NCBI GenBank assembly: GCA_905214925.1
Contig: CAJMOB010000002.1
Span: forward strand, 62,001 to 126,000
Direction: 5' to 3'
DNA from: Scybalomonas sp905214925
Lineage (GTDB): Bacteria; Bacillota; Clostridia; Lachnospirales; Lachnospiraceae
DNA length: 64,000 nucleotides
The notes under the pieces are model-generated. The model ran no database searches. It was not told the DNA's origin and was given only the letters and a program-made list of their open reading frames with translations. The position numbers and the translations under genes were made by a program. Of this stretch, positions 33,839 to 43,713 are shown piece by piece. Each line of letters starts with the position of its first letter. The first letter of the stretch is position 1.

Positions 33839-36800
33839 TTAAAAATCTGTTGGAGTCGCATCCAATTCTTCGATTGGAGTTTCTCCTTCTTCATAAGAAC
33901 CTTCTTTGAATCCCATTTCTCCGAAAGATTCTTCACGTTCGAATCCATAGTTGGAATCGCCTTCGATCATTGGTGTTAAATCTTCGTTTCCATAATCCAC
34001 TCTTTCTTGGATTTCAATTTCTGTTGCATCTTCTTTTAAGACACGAACATCCAATGCAAGTGACTGGAACTCTTTTAATAATACTTTGAAGGATTCTGGA
34101 ATACCTGGTTCAGGAATATTTTCTCCTTTGATAATTGCTTCGTATGTCTTCACACGACCAACAACATCATCGGATTTCACTGTTAAAATTTCCTGTAATG
34201 TGTAAGATGCACCATAAGCTTCAAGAGCCCAAACCTCCATCTCACCGAAACGCTGTCCACCGAACTGCGCTTTACCACCGAGTGGCTGTTGTGTTACTAA
34301 GGAGTAAGGACCAGTAGAACGAGCATGGATCTTATCATCTACTAAGTGGTGAAGTTTTAAGTAGTGCATGAAACCGATTGTTACAGGGCTATCAAATTCT
34401 TCTCCTGTACGTCCGTCACGAAGTTGTACTTTACCTGTACGGTTGATTGGAACACCTCTCCATTCTGCACGGTGAGCACGGTTGTCATAGAGGTATTTCA
34501 TCACGTCTTCACTTACAACTTTTCCCCATTTTTCTTCGAAATCTGGCCAACCCCAGTTTGCATAGTCGTTTGCCATTTCGAGAGTATCCATAATATCATC
34601 TTCGTCTGCACCATTGAATACTGGTGTAGATACGTTGAATCCTAATACTTTAGACGCAAGACTCAAGTGAATCTCTAATACCTGTCCGATATTCATACGG
34701 GAAGGCACGCCTAATGGGTTTAATACGATATCAAGAGGTCTTCCGTTTGGAAGGAATGGCATATCCTCAACTGGAAGAATTCTTGAGATAACACCCTTGT
34801 TACCATGTCGACCAGCCATCTTATCACCAACAGAGATTTTTCTCTTTTGCGCGATATAAACACGAACAGATTTGTTTACTCCTGGTGGAAGCTCGTCGCC
34901 ATTTTCTCTTGTGAATACTTTTGCATCTAATACGATACCATAAGAACCGTGAGGTACTCTTAAAGAAGTATCTCTTACTTCACGGGCTTTTTCACCGAAG
35001 ATCGCTCTTAAAAGTCTTTCTTCTGCTGTTAATTCTGTTTCTCCCTTAGGAGTTACTTTACCAACTAAGATATCTCCTGCACGTACTTCTGCACCAATGC
35101 GGATAATACCATTTTCATCAAGATCTTTTAATACATCTTCGTTAAGACCAGCTAAATCTCTTGTGATTTCTTCCTGTCCTAATTTTGTATCTCTTGCTTC
35201 TGCTTCGTATTCTTCAATATGAACAGATGTATAAACATCATCTTGTACTAAACGTTCACTTAAAAGAACCGCATCTTCGTAGTTATAACCTTCCCAAGTC
35301 ATAAATCCGATTAATGGGTTTTTACCAAGTGCTAATTCACCATTGCAAGTAGAAGCACCGTCTGCTAATACTTCACCAGCTTTTACACGGTCTCCTTTAT
35401 TTACAATTGTTCTTTGGTTCATACAGTTTGACTGGTTGCTTCTTGCAAACTTCACTGTATGATAAACATCTCTTGTACCGTCATCTCTTCTTACGACGAT
35501 TTCTTTTGATGTTGCTTTTTCTACGATACCGTCATGATCGGCAACAACACAAGCACCTGAGTCAACAGCTGCTTTTGATTCCATACCTGTTCCTACAACA
35601 GGAGCTTCTGTTCTAAGAAGTGGTACTGCCTGACGCTGCATGTTGGATCCCATGAGGGCACGGTTGGCATCGTCATTTTCAAGGAAAGGAATCATAGATG
35701 TCGCAACAGAGAATACCATCTTAGGAGATACGTCCATTAAGTCCATGCGGGCTTTTGGGAACTGAGATGTTTCTTCACGGTAACGACCAGATACATTATC
35801 ATGGATAAAGTATCCATTTTCATCGATAGGCTCATTGGCCTGTGCTACTGTATAATTATCTTCTTCATCCGCTGTTAAATATACGAAATCATCCGTTACT
35901 CTTGGATTTTGAGGATCGGATTTATCAAGAAGTAAGTATGGTGCTTCAATAAATCCATATTGGTTGATTCTCGCATAAGTCGCTAATGAGTTGATAAGAC
36001 CGATGTTAGGACCTTCCGGTGTTTCGATAGGACACATTCTACCATAGTGTGTATAGTGAACGTCACGAACTTCGAATCCCGCACGATCTCTTGAAAGACC
36101 ACCTGGTCCTAATGCGGAAAGACGTCTCTTATGAGTCAGCTCTGACAATGGGTTGTTCTGATCCATAAACTGTGAAAGCTGAGAGCTTCCGAAGAATTCT
36201 TTCACCGCAGCTGTTACAGGTTTAATATTAATTAAGGATTGTGGAGAAATTGTCTCAATATCTTGAGTTGTCATTCTCTCACGAACAACACGTTCTAATC
36301 TTGATAAACCAATACGATACTGGTTTTGTAATAACTCACCAACTGCACGAATACGACGGTTACCTAAATGGTCGATATCATCAGATACACCAAATCCATA
36401 TTCTAAGTGTAAGTTGTAGTTAATAGAAGCTAAAATATCTTCTTTTGTGATGTGTTTTGGAATTAAATCAACGATGTTTTTACGAATCGCATCTTTAATA
36501 TCTTCTTCGTCATCATATTGGCTTAAAATTTCTGCTAAAACAGGATAATATACTGCTTCTGTTACACCTAACTCTTCTGGATCCACATCCACATAAGCTG
36601 CTAAATCAACCATCATATTAGAAAGAACTTTTACAACTCTTTCTTCTGTTTCCATCATAACGAATGGAATCGCTGCATTCTGGATCTGATCTGCTAACTC
36701 TCTTGTTACGACGGTTCCTGCTTCTGCAATAATTTCTCCTGTAGACATATCGATAACATCTTCTGCTAACTTATGTCCGCTAATTCTATTTTTAAGAGCT

Positions 36801-37648
36801 AATTTTTTATTAAATTTATAACGTCCAACCTTTGCAAGGTCATATCTTCTAGGGTCGAAAAACATACTATTAATCAGGCTTTCCGCGCTATCTACGGATA
36901 GAGGTTCACCTGGACGGATCTTTTTATATAACTCTAATAAACCATCTTGATAGTTATCAGATGGATCCTTTTCGAAACTAGCCAAGATCTTTGGCTCTTC
37001 ACCAAATAATTCTTTGATTTCTGCATTTGTTCCAATTCCTAATGCACGAATTAAAACAGTAATTGGAACTTTTCTAGTGCGGTCAACACGTACATAAAAT
37101 ACGTCATTTGAATCTGTTTCATATTCAAGCCAAGCACCACGATTAGGAATTACTGTACTTGAATATAACTCTTTTCCGATTTTGTCGTGCCCAATTGCAT
37201 AATAAATGCCTGGAGAACGAACTAACTGGCTAACGATAACACGTTCAGCACCGTTGATCACAAATGTACCTGTCTTTGTCATTAAAGGCAGGTCACCCAT
37301 AAAAATATCATGCTGGCTAAATTCATCAGTTTCTCTATTATAAAGTCTTACCTTTACTTTGAGAGGTGCAGCATAAGTGGCATCTCTTTCCTTACATTCT
37401 TCGATTGTATATTTCACATCATCTTCGCACAATGTAAAATCTACAAATTCAAGACTAAGCTGTCCGCTGTAGTCTGTAATAGGTGAGATATCGTTAAAAA
37501 CTTCTTTGAGTCCCTCATCTAAGAACCATTGATAAGAATTCTTCTGGACTTCGATCAGGTTTGGCATCTCCAAGATTTCTTTCTGTCTTGCATAGCTGAC
37601 TCTGACACTTTTACCAGCTTTGACAGGATGTATTCTGTTCTTTTCCAT
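33839..37648 (-). CDS. rpoB: RNA polymerase beta subunit
   Basis: 1269 residues, starting MEKNRIHPVKAGKSVRVSYARQKE. I chose ATG 37648 rather than the in-frame GTG at 37660, because AAGGGGTG is well spaced for the ATG and the N-terminus matches the family. The rifampicin pocket reads SQFMDQNNPLSELTHKRRLS ALGPGG, with the residues equivalent to E. coli Asp516, His526 and Ser531 unchanged, so no rifampicin-resistance substitution is seen. The promoter is at 37745-37773. Confidence 0.99.
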   Translation of the reverse strand: MEKNRIHPVKAGKSVRVSYARQKEILEMPNLIEVQKNSYQWFLDEGLKEVFNDISPITDYSGQLSLEFVDFTLCEDDVKYTIEECKERDATYAAPLKVKVRLYNRETDEFSQHDIFMGDLPLMTKTGTFVINGAERVIVSQLVRSPGIYYAIGHDKIGKELYSSTVIPNRGAWLEYETDSNDVFYVRVDRTRKVPITVLIRALGIGTNAEIKELFGEEPKILASFEKDPSDNYQDGLLELYKKIRPGEPLSVDSAESLINSMFFDPRRYDLAKVGRYKFNKKLALKNRISGHKLAEDVIDMSTGEIIAEAGTVVTRELADQIQNAAIPFVMMETEERVVKVLSNMMVDLAAYVDVDPEELGVTEAVYYPVLAEILSQYDDEEDIKDAIRKNIVDLIPKHITKEDILASINYNLHLEYGFGVSDDIDHLGNRRIRAVGELLQNQYRIGLSRLERVVRERMTTQDIETISPQSLINIKPVTAAVKEFFGSSQLSQFMDQNNPLSELTHKRRLSALGPGGLSRDRAGFEVRDVHYTHYGRMCPIETPEGPNIGLINSLATYARINQYGFIEAPYLLLDKSDPQNPRVTDDFVYLTADEEDNYTVAQANEPIDENGYFIHDNVSGRYREETSQFPKARMDLMDVSPKMVFSVATSMIPFLENDDANRALMGSNMQRQAVPLLRTEAPVVGTGMESKAAVDSGACVVADHDGIVEKATSKEIVVRRDDGTRDVYHTVKFARSNQSNCMNQRTIVNKGDRVKAGEVLADGASTCNGELALGKNPLIGFMTWEGYNYEDAVLLSERLVQDDVYTSVHIEEYEAEARDTKLGQEEITRDLAGLNEDVLKDLDENGIIRIGAEVRAGDILVGKVTPKGETELTAEERLLRAIFGEKAREVRDTSLRVPHGSYGIVLDAKVFTRENGDELPPGVNKSVRVYIAQKRKISVGDKMAGRHGNKGVISRILPVEDMPFLPNGRPLDIVLNPLGVPSRMNIGQVLEIHLSLASKVLGFNVSTPVFNGADEDDIMDTLEMANDYANWGWPDFEEKWGKVVSEDVMKYLYDNRAHRAEWRGVPINRTGKVQLRDGRTGEEFDSPVTIGFMHYLKLHHLVDDKIHARSTGPYSLVTQQPLGGKAQFGGQRFGEMEVWALEAYGASYTLQEILTVKSDDVVGRVKTYEAIIKGENIPEPGIPESFKVLLKEFQSLALDVRVLKEDATEIEIQERVDYGNEDLTPMIEGDSNYGFEREESFGEMGFKEGSYEEGETPIEELDATPTDF

Positions 37649-37744
37649 TGACGTTTTCACCCCTTGAATATTTTATAAAAAATTAACGTTGTTTCATCAT
37701 TTTTGATGTTATAGGCCTATGAACCCATAATATCGCATTATGAT

Positions 37745-37773
37745 ATGATATCACAATTGTCAATCTCTGTCAA
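37745..37773 (-). promoter_or_regulatory. Promoter of rpoBC
   Basis: On the minus strand TTGACA (37768-37773), 17 bases, TATCAT (37745-37750). A second TTGACA lies 10 bases further downstream, so two overlapping start sites are possible. Confidence 0.7.
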
Positions 37774-37779
37774 TTGTTT

Positions 37780-38501
37780 TTTTCACTATTAATACAGACG
37801 TTTTTGTTTTGCCTTTTCTTTCACCACAAATTATCAAATTTTTATATGTCAATTGAATATTTGCACAAAAATTTGTTTTTATTTTTCATTTTTTATATTA
37901 TTATCCAAAAGAGTCATTTATATAATAAATGTTATCTTATTTCACCATATAAAATCTCATAATTGCCGAAATAGGGGTTGCATTTTTCTTTAAATTGTTT
38001 TAAACTGAAAAGCAATAGCTTTAAAAAGCTCTGTTTATTTTAGAAATGATAATTCAAAAATATAAGTCAATTTAAAATTAATATATATATTTTTCTAAAT
38101 TTTATTGTCTTAAAATCATTCATATTTCTAGCCAATTTTTTGTTCTAACTGTCCAAAAAATCGTATTTTGAATGTAAAAAAGAGATGGCTTTGACTTTTT
38201 CTTTTTTCATATTCAATGTTACTATGTTAACTATAAAAATCCAACTACCCACTATTGCCAATAGCTATTTTTTGTAATTATCATACACAACTTTGAAAAA
38301 TTATATTATATTCTGATATCACTTTTAAAACTTCTCTCGTTGGCAGGCAGTCGCCCTATGTGAGCATAAATGCTCTCCCATGGCTCTTTATCTTTGCGTA
38401 GATGAGGAAGAATAAAATGCTTCTTATTATCATACTTAAAGAAACATGAATATACAGAGTTTTGTCCATAGCAAAATAATGATTATGTTAGGAGTGATAA
38501 A
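37780..38501. other. Long AT-rich divergent intergenic region between rpoB and the betaine importer
   Basis: About 720 bases with no plausible coding frame on either strand. The ribosomal genes (rplJ, rplL) often found upstream of rpoB are not here. The only structured part is the 81-base dispersed repeat at 38320-38400. The rest is homopolymer-rich sequence that may hold osmotic-stress control sites, but none is recognisable. Confidence 0.5.
38320..38400 (+). repeat. Dispersed 81-base intergenic repeat, copy B
   Basis: Gapless hand alignment with 52480-52560 gives about 63 identities in 81. The centre is the palindrome GAGCATAAATGCTC, flanked by GCAGTCGCC on the left and CTTTGCGTA on the right. 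It lies upstream of the betaine importer. Confidence 0.7.
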
Positions 38502-39629
38502 ATGATCTTATTTAAAAATATTACTAAGAAATATCGTACAAAAAAAATTTTAAATGATATAACATTAGAAATCGATAAAGGAACTTTGGTGGCTCTTATC
38601 GGAGAAAGTGGATGTGGGAAAACTACATTATTAAAAATGTTAAATCGTTTAATAAAACCGACTTCAGGCGATATTTTCATAAACAATGAAAACATTAAAA
38701 ATATAAACGAAATTAATTTAAGAAGAAATATGGGATATGTTATTCAGAATACTGGCTTATTCCCTCATATGACAATCAAAGAAAATATTGAGCTCATTCC
38801 AAAAATTGAAAAAAAAGAGAAAGCAGAAATCGAAGAAAAAACTATAAAACTTATGCAGATGGTAGGGCTTGTCCCAGAAGATTTTTTAGAGAGATACCCT
38901 AGTGAATTAAGTGGTGGACAACAACAACGTATTGGAATCGCTAGAGCATTTGCTATGGATCCTGAGATTGTTTTAATGGATGAGCCATTTTCTGCATTAG
39001 ATCCTATGACTCGAAGTGACCTACAAGATCAGATCATGAGTTTACAAGCCAAATGGAAAAAAACTATCGTTTTCGTTACTCATGATATGGATGAAGCAAT
39101 AAAAATCGCTGATAAAATATGTATTATGAGAAACGGAAATATTTTGCAATATGACACCCCGGAAACTATCTTAAAATATCCAGTAGATGATTATGTTGCT
39201 AATTTTGTTGGAAAAAATAGAATCTGGTCCTCTCCAGAATATATTAAAATTGAAGACATTATGATCGAATCTCCTGTAACCGCTATCGATTCCTTATCTG
39301 TATCAAAATGTATGGATAAGATGAAAAAGAATCGTGTAGACAGTCTGCTCCTTTTAGAAAATGAGACCAAAAAACTAATCGGAATTGTCACTGCAAAAAA
39401 ATTAAGAACCATTGAAGAGCGGACGAAAGAGGCAAAACAATATATGCAAAGTAATTTCCCTATCTTGTATCCAGATCAATGTATTTTAGATGCATTAAAA
39501 ATGGTAAAAGAGGAAAATGTATCTAGAATCCCTGTAGTCGATCAAGATGGGTATTTAAAAGGATTGATTACAAAAGGAAGTCTTGTCACTGCCTTAAGCG
39601 AACAATATTTTGATGTAGAGGAGGAATAA
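38502..39629 (+). CDS. opuCA: Glycine betaine/carnitine/choline ABC importer, ATPase subunit
   Basis: 375 residues. ABC domain with Walker A GESGCGKTT (34-42), Q-loop, signature LSGGQQQR, Walker B IVLMDEP and H-loop VTHDMDEA. The C-terminal half carries two CBS domains (about 250-370), which in OpuA/OpuC sense ionic strength. It is only two bases ahead of the permease-binding protein gene, so the two are coupled. It serves uptake of compatible solutes for osmotic protection. The start is ATG with GGAGTG upstream. Confidence 0.93.
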   Translation: MILFKNITKKYRTKKILNDITLEIDKGTLVALIGESGCGKTTLLKMLNRLIKPTSGDIFINNENIKNINEINLRRNMGYVIQNTGLFPHMTIKENIELIPKIEKKEKAEIEEKTIKLMQMVGLVPEDFLERYPSELSGGQQQRIGIARAFAMDPEIVLMDEPFSALDPMTRSDLQDQIMSLQAKWKKTIVFVTHDMDEAIKIADKICIMRNGNILQYDTPETILKYPVDDYVANFVGKNRIWSSPEYIKIEDIMIESPVTAIDSLSVSKCMDKMKKNRVDSLLLLENETKKLIGIVTAKKLRTIEERTKEAKQYMQSNFPILYPDQCILDALKMVKEENVSRIPVVDQDGYLKGLITKGSLVTALSEQYFDVEEE

Positions 39630-39631
39630 AG

Positions 39632-41200
39632 ATGAATCTATTCCATTATTTTATTCAAGAACATCAACAAATTTCAATTCTATTATTAGAACATATAAAA
39701 TTAACGATTATTGCTGTCGGTTTTGCCATTCTTATTGGCGTTCCTCTGGGACTACTTATTTCTTATATTTCAAAAGTTAGCCGTCCCGTATTGATGATTG
39801 CCAATGTCATTCAAGCCATTCCAAGTATGGCTCTACTTGGCTTTATGATTCCTTTATTCGGTATCGGATCGATTCCTGCTATCATCGTTGTAACGTTATA
39901 TTCTCTGTTACCTATTATAAAGAATACATATACGGGGATCGAAAGCGTCCGTGCTCAACTATTAGAAGCTGCAAAAGGTATTGGCTTAACAGGAACTCAA
40001 ATCTTGTTTAAAGTACAGCTTCCAATCGCATTACCAGTCATCATGGCTGGTGTTCGTGTAGCTGCCGTTACTTCCGTTGGATTGATGACAATGGCAGCCT
40101 TTATTGGAGCAGGCGGATTAGGTAATTTAGTTTTTTCTGGAATCCGTACGATGAATAACGTCCAGATTTTGGCTGGTGCAATCCCTGCTTGTATTTTAGC
40201 ATTGATTGTCGATGCAATACTTGGTTATATCGAGAAAAAAGTAACACCTAAAAGTGCAAGGAAAAATACAAAACCAAAATCAAAATGGCACTACCGTCTG
40301 GAAATTTTGTTGAACTTAGTTCTTATATTCGCTTTTATTGGTGTCGTTGGATATGGTATTTCCAGCACTTATTCAAAAGACGATAAAAAAATTACTGTTG
40401 GCTCAAAAGATTATACAGAACAGTCTATTCTAGGCAATCTAATTGCAGAATATATCGAAGATCAAACCGATATTAAAGTAGAAAAAAAATTAGAATTAGG
40501 CGGGACACAAGTCTGCTTTGGAGCCTTAAAAACAAAGGATATCGACTTATATGTAGAATATAGCGGAAGTGCCTATAGCGATATATTAAAACATCCTGCC
40601 AATCCAGATGTAGAACTCGTCTATGAAACAGTAAAAGATGAGCTAAAACAAGACTATGATATTGATGTTTTACAACAGATGAATTTTAATAACACATTCA
40701 CATTAGCGGTTCCACAAGAAACTGCTAAAAAATATCATTTATCCACAATTGAAGATTTAGGAAAAGTTGCAAATCAACTCATTTTAGGAAGCACATTTGA
40801 ATTTTTAAATCGTGAAGATGGATTGTTAGGCGTACAAAAATTTTACAACTTCACCTTCAAAGACTCCATTCCTTTGGATTCTTCTTTACGATATCAAGCC
40901 CTTCAAAAAGGGGATGTTATGGTGATCGATGCCTACTCAACAGATGGATTATTAAAGAAATTTCATTTAAAAACACTAGAAGATAATAAAAAATTCTTCC
41001 CTCCCTATTATGCAATTCCAATAATGCGTTCGGATGTAGCACAAAAATATCCTGAAATCATTCCATTATTAGAACGATTAGGAGAAGAATTAACCGATGA
41101 AACAATGCAGGAATTAAACTATCAAGTGGACGAACTCCATAAAGATCCAAACGAAGTGGCAGTGGAATTTTTACAGTCACACAACTTAATTGACAAATAG
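39632..41200 (+). CDS. opuCB: Betaine/choline ABC importer, fused permease and substrate-binding protein
   Basis: 522 residues in two parts. The permease domain (about 1-215) has six hydrophobic segments and the EAA-type loop EAAKGIGLTGTQILFKVQLPIA. After a transmembrane link (about 228-248) comes an OpuAC-type periplasmic-binding fold (about 255-520), beginning KKITVGSKDYTEQ and containing LGGTQVCFGALK. The fusion matches BusAB/OpuABC-type transporters of Firmicutes, where the binding domain is tethered to the permease. A terminator follows. Confidence 0.93.
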   Translation: MNLFHYFIQEHQQISILLLEHIKLTIIAVGFAILIGVPLGLLISYISKVSRPVLMIANVIQAIPSMALLGFMIPLFGIGSIPAIIVVTLYSLLPIIKNTYTGIESVRAQLLEAAKGIGLTGTQILFKVQLPIALPVIMAGVRVAAVTSVGLMTMAAFIGAGGLGNLVFSGIRTMNNVQILAGAIPACILALIVDAILGYIEKKVTPKSARKNTKPKSKWHYRLEILLNLVLIFAFIGVVGYGISSTYSKDDKKITVGSKDYTEQSILGNLIAEYIEDQTDIKVEKKLELGGTQVCFGALKTKDIDLYVEYSGSAYSDILKHPANPDVELVYETVKDELKQDYDIDVLQQMNFNNTFTLAVPQETAKKYHLSTIEDLGKVANQLILGSTFEFLNREDGLLGVQKFYNFTFKDSIPLDSSLRYQALQKGDVMVIDAYSTDGLLKKFHLKTLEDNKKFFPPYYAIPIMRSDVAQKYPEIIPLLERLGEELTDETMQELNYQVDELHKDPNEVAVEFLQSHNLIDK

Positions 41201-41218
41201 ACAAGAATAAAAAATAAC

Positions 41219-41261
41219 AAAAAGGACAATTCCTTACTTTCCATAAGGTTTTGTCCTTTTT
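41219..41261. terminator. Convergent terminator between the betaine importer and uxaC
   Basis: AAAAAGGACAA pairs with TTGTCCTTTTT and an inner CCTTA/TAAGG stem extends it. It can serve both converging operons. Confidence 0.85.
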
Positions 41262-41315
41262 CTAATCATATTATTTTTATACTCGTTCCATATATGACAC
41301 TATTTCTAATGAATA

Positions 41316-42731
41316 TTACACTGTTTCTAATGTAAATCCGAAATAACGTGCTGCATTATTGTAAGAGATATTCTTTACCATAGTTCCAAGGCGTTCTTGG
41401 TTCCATGGATATTCTCCGTTTTCTACGAACTGTCCGATTAATTCGCAAAGAATTCTTCTAAAGTATTCATGTCTTGTATAAGATAAGAAACTTCTTGAGT
41501 CTGTTAACATTCCGATAAAGTTACCAAGGAGTCCTAAGTTAGCAAGGGAAATCATCTGTTCTGTCATACCTGTTTTGTGATCGTTAAACCACCAAGCACT
41601 TCCTTGCTGAATTTTTCCAACTGCATCAGATTCTTGGAAACATCCTAATAATGTTCCGATAGAAGCGTTGTCTGTTGGATTTAAGCTATAAAGAACAGTC
41701 TTTGGAAGTTTATCTTCTTTGCAAAGAGCATCTAAATAAGAAGCTAATTCTGTAATTGGAACACGGTTGTAAATACCGTCAAATCCTGTATCCGCCCCAA
41801 TTTTATTGAACATCTTTGTATTGTTATTTCTTGTTACGCCAAAGTGTAACTGCATTCCCCAGTCAAGTCTTTTGTATTCTTTTCCTAAGTAAAGCATACA
41901 AGCTGTTTTAAATTTCATTTCTTCGTCTTCAGAAAGTACTTCACCACCAAGACGTTTTGCTAAGATCGCATCGATTTCTGCTTCTGTTGCTTCTACATAT
42001 GGAATGTATAATAAACCGTGGTCACTTGCTTTACATCCCATTTCATTGAAGAATTCCATTCTCTTTGTAATTGCACATTTCCAATCAGCAAATGTTTTGA
42101 TTTCTACTCCTGCAACTTCAGCAAGTTGTTTTGTATAGTCAGCAAAGTCTGGTTTTTCAATAGAAACGGCTCTATCTGGTCTCCAAGCTGGAAGCACCTG
42201 AATATCAAAAGTTTCATCTTCTTTAATCACTTTGTGCCATCTTAAATCATCGATTGGATCGTCTGTTGTACAAATTAAAGTAACACCAGAAGCTTTCATG
42301 ATTCCTCTTGCACTCATTTCTGGCTGAGCAAGTTTTTCATTGCAAAGGTTCCATACTTCTTCTGCTGTATCGCCATTTAAGTCGCCTTCATATCCAAAGT
42401 ATTGTTTTAATTCTAAATGGCTCCAGTGATAAAGTGGATTTCCGATGGCTTTTTCTAATGTTTCTGCCCATTTTTGGAATTTTTCTCTATCTGTAGCATC
42501 TCCTGTGATGTAACGTTCTTCTACACCATTGCTGCGCATTTGACGCCATTTATAATGATCGCCACCAAGCCATACTTGAGTGATATTGTCAAAATGTCTA
42601 TCTTCTGCAATTTCCTGTGGATTGATGTGGCAGTGATAGTCTAAAATTGGTGTTTTTTCTGCATATTCATGATAAAGAATTTTTGCAGTTTCTGTAGAAA
42701 GTAAAAAATCTTGATCCATAAATTTTTTCAT
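41316..42731 (-). CDS. uxaC: Uronate (glucuronate) isomerase
   Basis: 471-residue amidohydrolase-fold enzyme converting D-glucuronate to D-fructuronate (and galacturonate to tagaturonate). The metal motif DYHCHI near residue 32 and the family-typical ending (YFRRILCELIGQFVENGEYP, ISYNNAARYFGF) are present. I chose ATG 42731 with GGAGG 8 bases upstream over ATG 42746. It is the last gene of the operon running from the GPH transporter and lies behind a hairpin spacer. It supplies the first step of the hexuronate route encoded here. Confidence 0.96.
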   Translation of the reverse strand: MKKFMDQDFLLSTETAKILYHEYAEKTPILDYHCHINPQEIAEDRHFDNITQVWLGGDHYKWRQMRSNGVEERYITGDATDREKFQKWAETLEKAIGNPLYHWSHLELKQYFGYEGDLNGDTAEEVWNLCNEKLAQPEMSARGIMKASGVTLICTTDDPIDDLRWHKVIKEDETFDIQVLPAWRPDRAVSIEKPDFADYTKQLAEVAGVEIKTFADWKCAITKRMEFFNEMGCKASDHGLLYIPYVEATEAEIDAILAKRLGGEVLSEDEEMKFKTACMLYLGKEYKRLDWGMQLHFGVTRNNNTKMFNKIGADTGFDGIYNRVPITELASYLDALCKEDKLPKTVLYSLNPTDNASIGTLLGCFQESDAVGKIQQGSAWWFNDHKTGMTEQMISLANLGLLGNFIGMLTDSRSFLSYTRHEYFRRILCELIGQFVENGEYPWNQERLGTMVKNISYNNAARYFGFTLETV

Positions 42732-42759
42732 CTTACGGTCCTCCATCTATTTTATTTAG

Positions 42760-42821
42760 AAAAGGGGTGTTAGAACAACTTAAGAAATACGATCTCTTAA
42801 ATTGTCATAACACCTCCTTTT
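42760..42821 (-). promoter_or_regulatory. Intercistronic hairpin between the HAD gene and uxaC
   Basis: AAAAGGGGTGTTA and TAACACCTCCTTTT arms enclose a further paired region (ACAA-CTTAAGA with TCTTAA-TTGT). The T-run is short, so it is more likely a processing or attenuating structure than a full terminator. Confidence 0.5.
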
Positions 42822-42856
42822 CTATGCTATATTTTATAGTAATATGTTTGGATAAA

Positions 42857-43693
42857 TTAAGCTTCTAACGCTTTTTCAAATCTTTCAAGTAACTCTTTTT
42901 GGTATGCTTCGTCAAAAGTTCCTTCCACTAATTTTGGAAATGCTTCATTTTTTAAACGTTCCCAGCTTTCGCCTTCTTTGTTTACGATGATTGGGAAGAA
43001 CCATACACCATTTTTGAATGCACTGTCTCTATCGCCAAACGCATCTCCTACCATTAATGTATTCTTTTTGTCATATCCAAGTTTTAAAAGTTCTCCGATA
43101 CAATGTGCCTTTGAACCTGCTTCTTGGCTTAATAATACGCGACAATCCTCTTTTAATCCGTGTTTTGTCCATTCAGCCTGAACTGCTTCACCGTTTGCAG
43201 AAGATACTGCAGTTAAATCTGCTTGCTGACACATAAAGTCCATTGTTTCCTTTACATGATCAAATGGTTTGTCATCTTTTGGTAATTCTGTAATGGCACG
43301 GTTTACATGAATACTCCAAAGAAGTGCATTTTCCATACATGGATTGTTTGCTTTTTGGCAGTATGCCATAAGAGCTGGATTAGAAAGCTCATTCGCTTCT
43401 TCTGTCCATTTTACAAATTCATCTAATCCTTCGATTTCATATCCTTTTTCTCTTGCCCAAAGAAGTCCTAATGCTAATCCTTTGAAACGGTTAATTCCTC
43501 TTGTTGTTGTAAAAAGGTTTACATCGTTCCAGTAAGCAAGTCCTTCTTCTTGTACTGCTTCTAAACCATACTGTTTAATCCATTCTGGTCCGAAACATTT
43601 GAAATGTTTTACATTCATTGTATCCATTGCACAACCATCGCTGTCAATGCATACAAGGAAATCTTTCTCTCTTGTATAATCAAAATATCCCAT
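42857..43693 (-). CDS. HAD-superfamily hydrolase of the hexuronate operon
   Basis: 278-residue cytoplasmic phosphatase-like protein. Motif I is DSDGCAMDT, where the usual D-x-D is seen as Asp-Ser-Asp. Motif II is the Ser in TAVSSANGEA, a Lys follows (GSKAHC), and motif IV is MVGDAFGDRDSA. A helical cap lies between motif I and II (about 30-140). It lies 20 bases after the GH3 gene in the same operon. The substrate is unknown: a sugar phosphate from a hexuronate-containing glycan is a reasonable guess, but nothing in the sequence proves it. Confidence 0.78.
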   Translation of the reverse strand: MGYFDYTREKDFLVCIDSDGCAMDTMNVKHFKCFGPEWIKQYGLEAVQEEGLAYWNDVNLFTTTRGINRFKGLALGLLWAREKGYEIEGLDEFVKWTEEANELSNPALMAYCQKANNPCMENALLWSIHVNRAITELPKDDKPFDHVKETMDFMCQQADLTAVSSANGEAVQAEWTKHGLKEDCRVLLSQEAGSKAHCIGELLKLGYDKKNTLMVGDAFGDRDSAFKNGVWFFPIIVNKEGESWERLKNEAFPKLVEGTFDEAYQKELLERFEKALEA

Positions 43694-43713
43694 ATTTCTA
43701 CTCTCCTAATCTA

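Noticed and set aside
33839..37648. Possible rifampicin-resistance changes in rpoB
   Set aside because: The resistance-determining region carries the susceptible residues at all positions I could compare.
37780..38501. Search for a missed gene or stable RNA in the 720-base gap upstream of the betaine importer
   Set aside because: No frame with a start and ribosome binding site and no recognisable tRNA, 6S or SRP RNA structure; only the dispersed repeat stands out.
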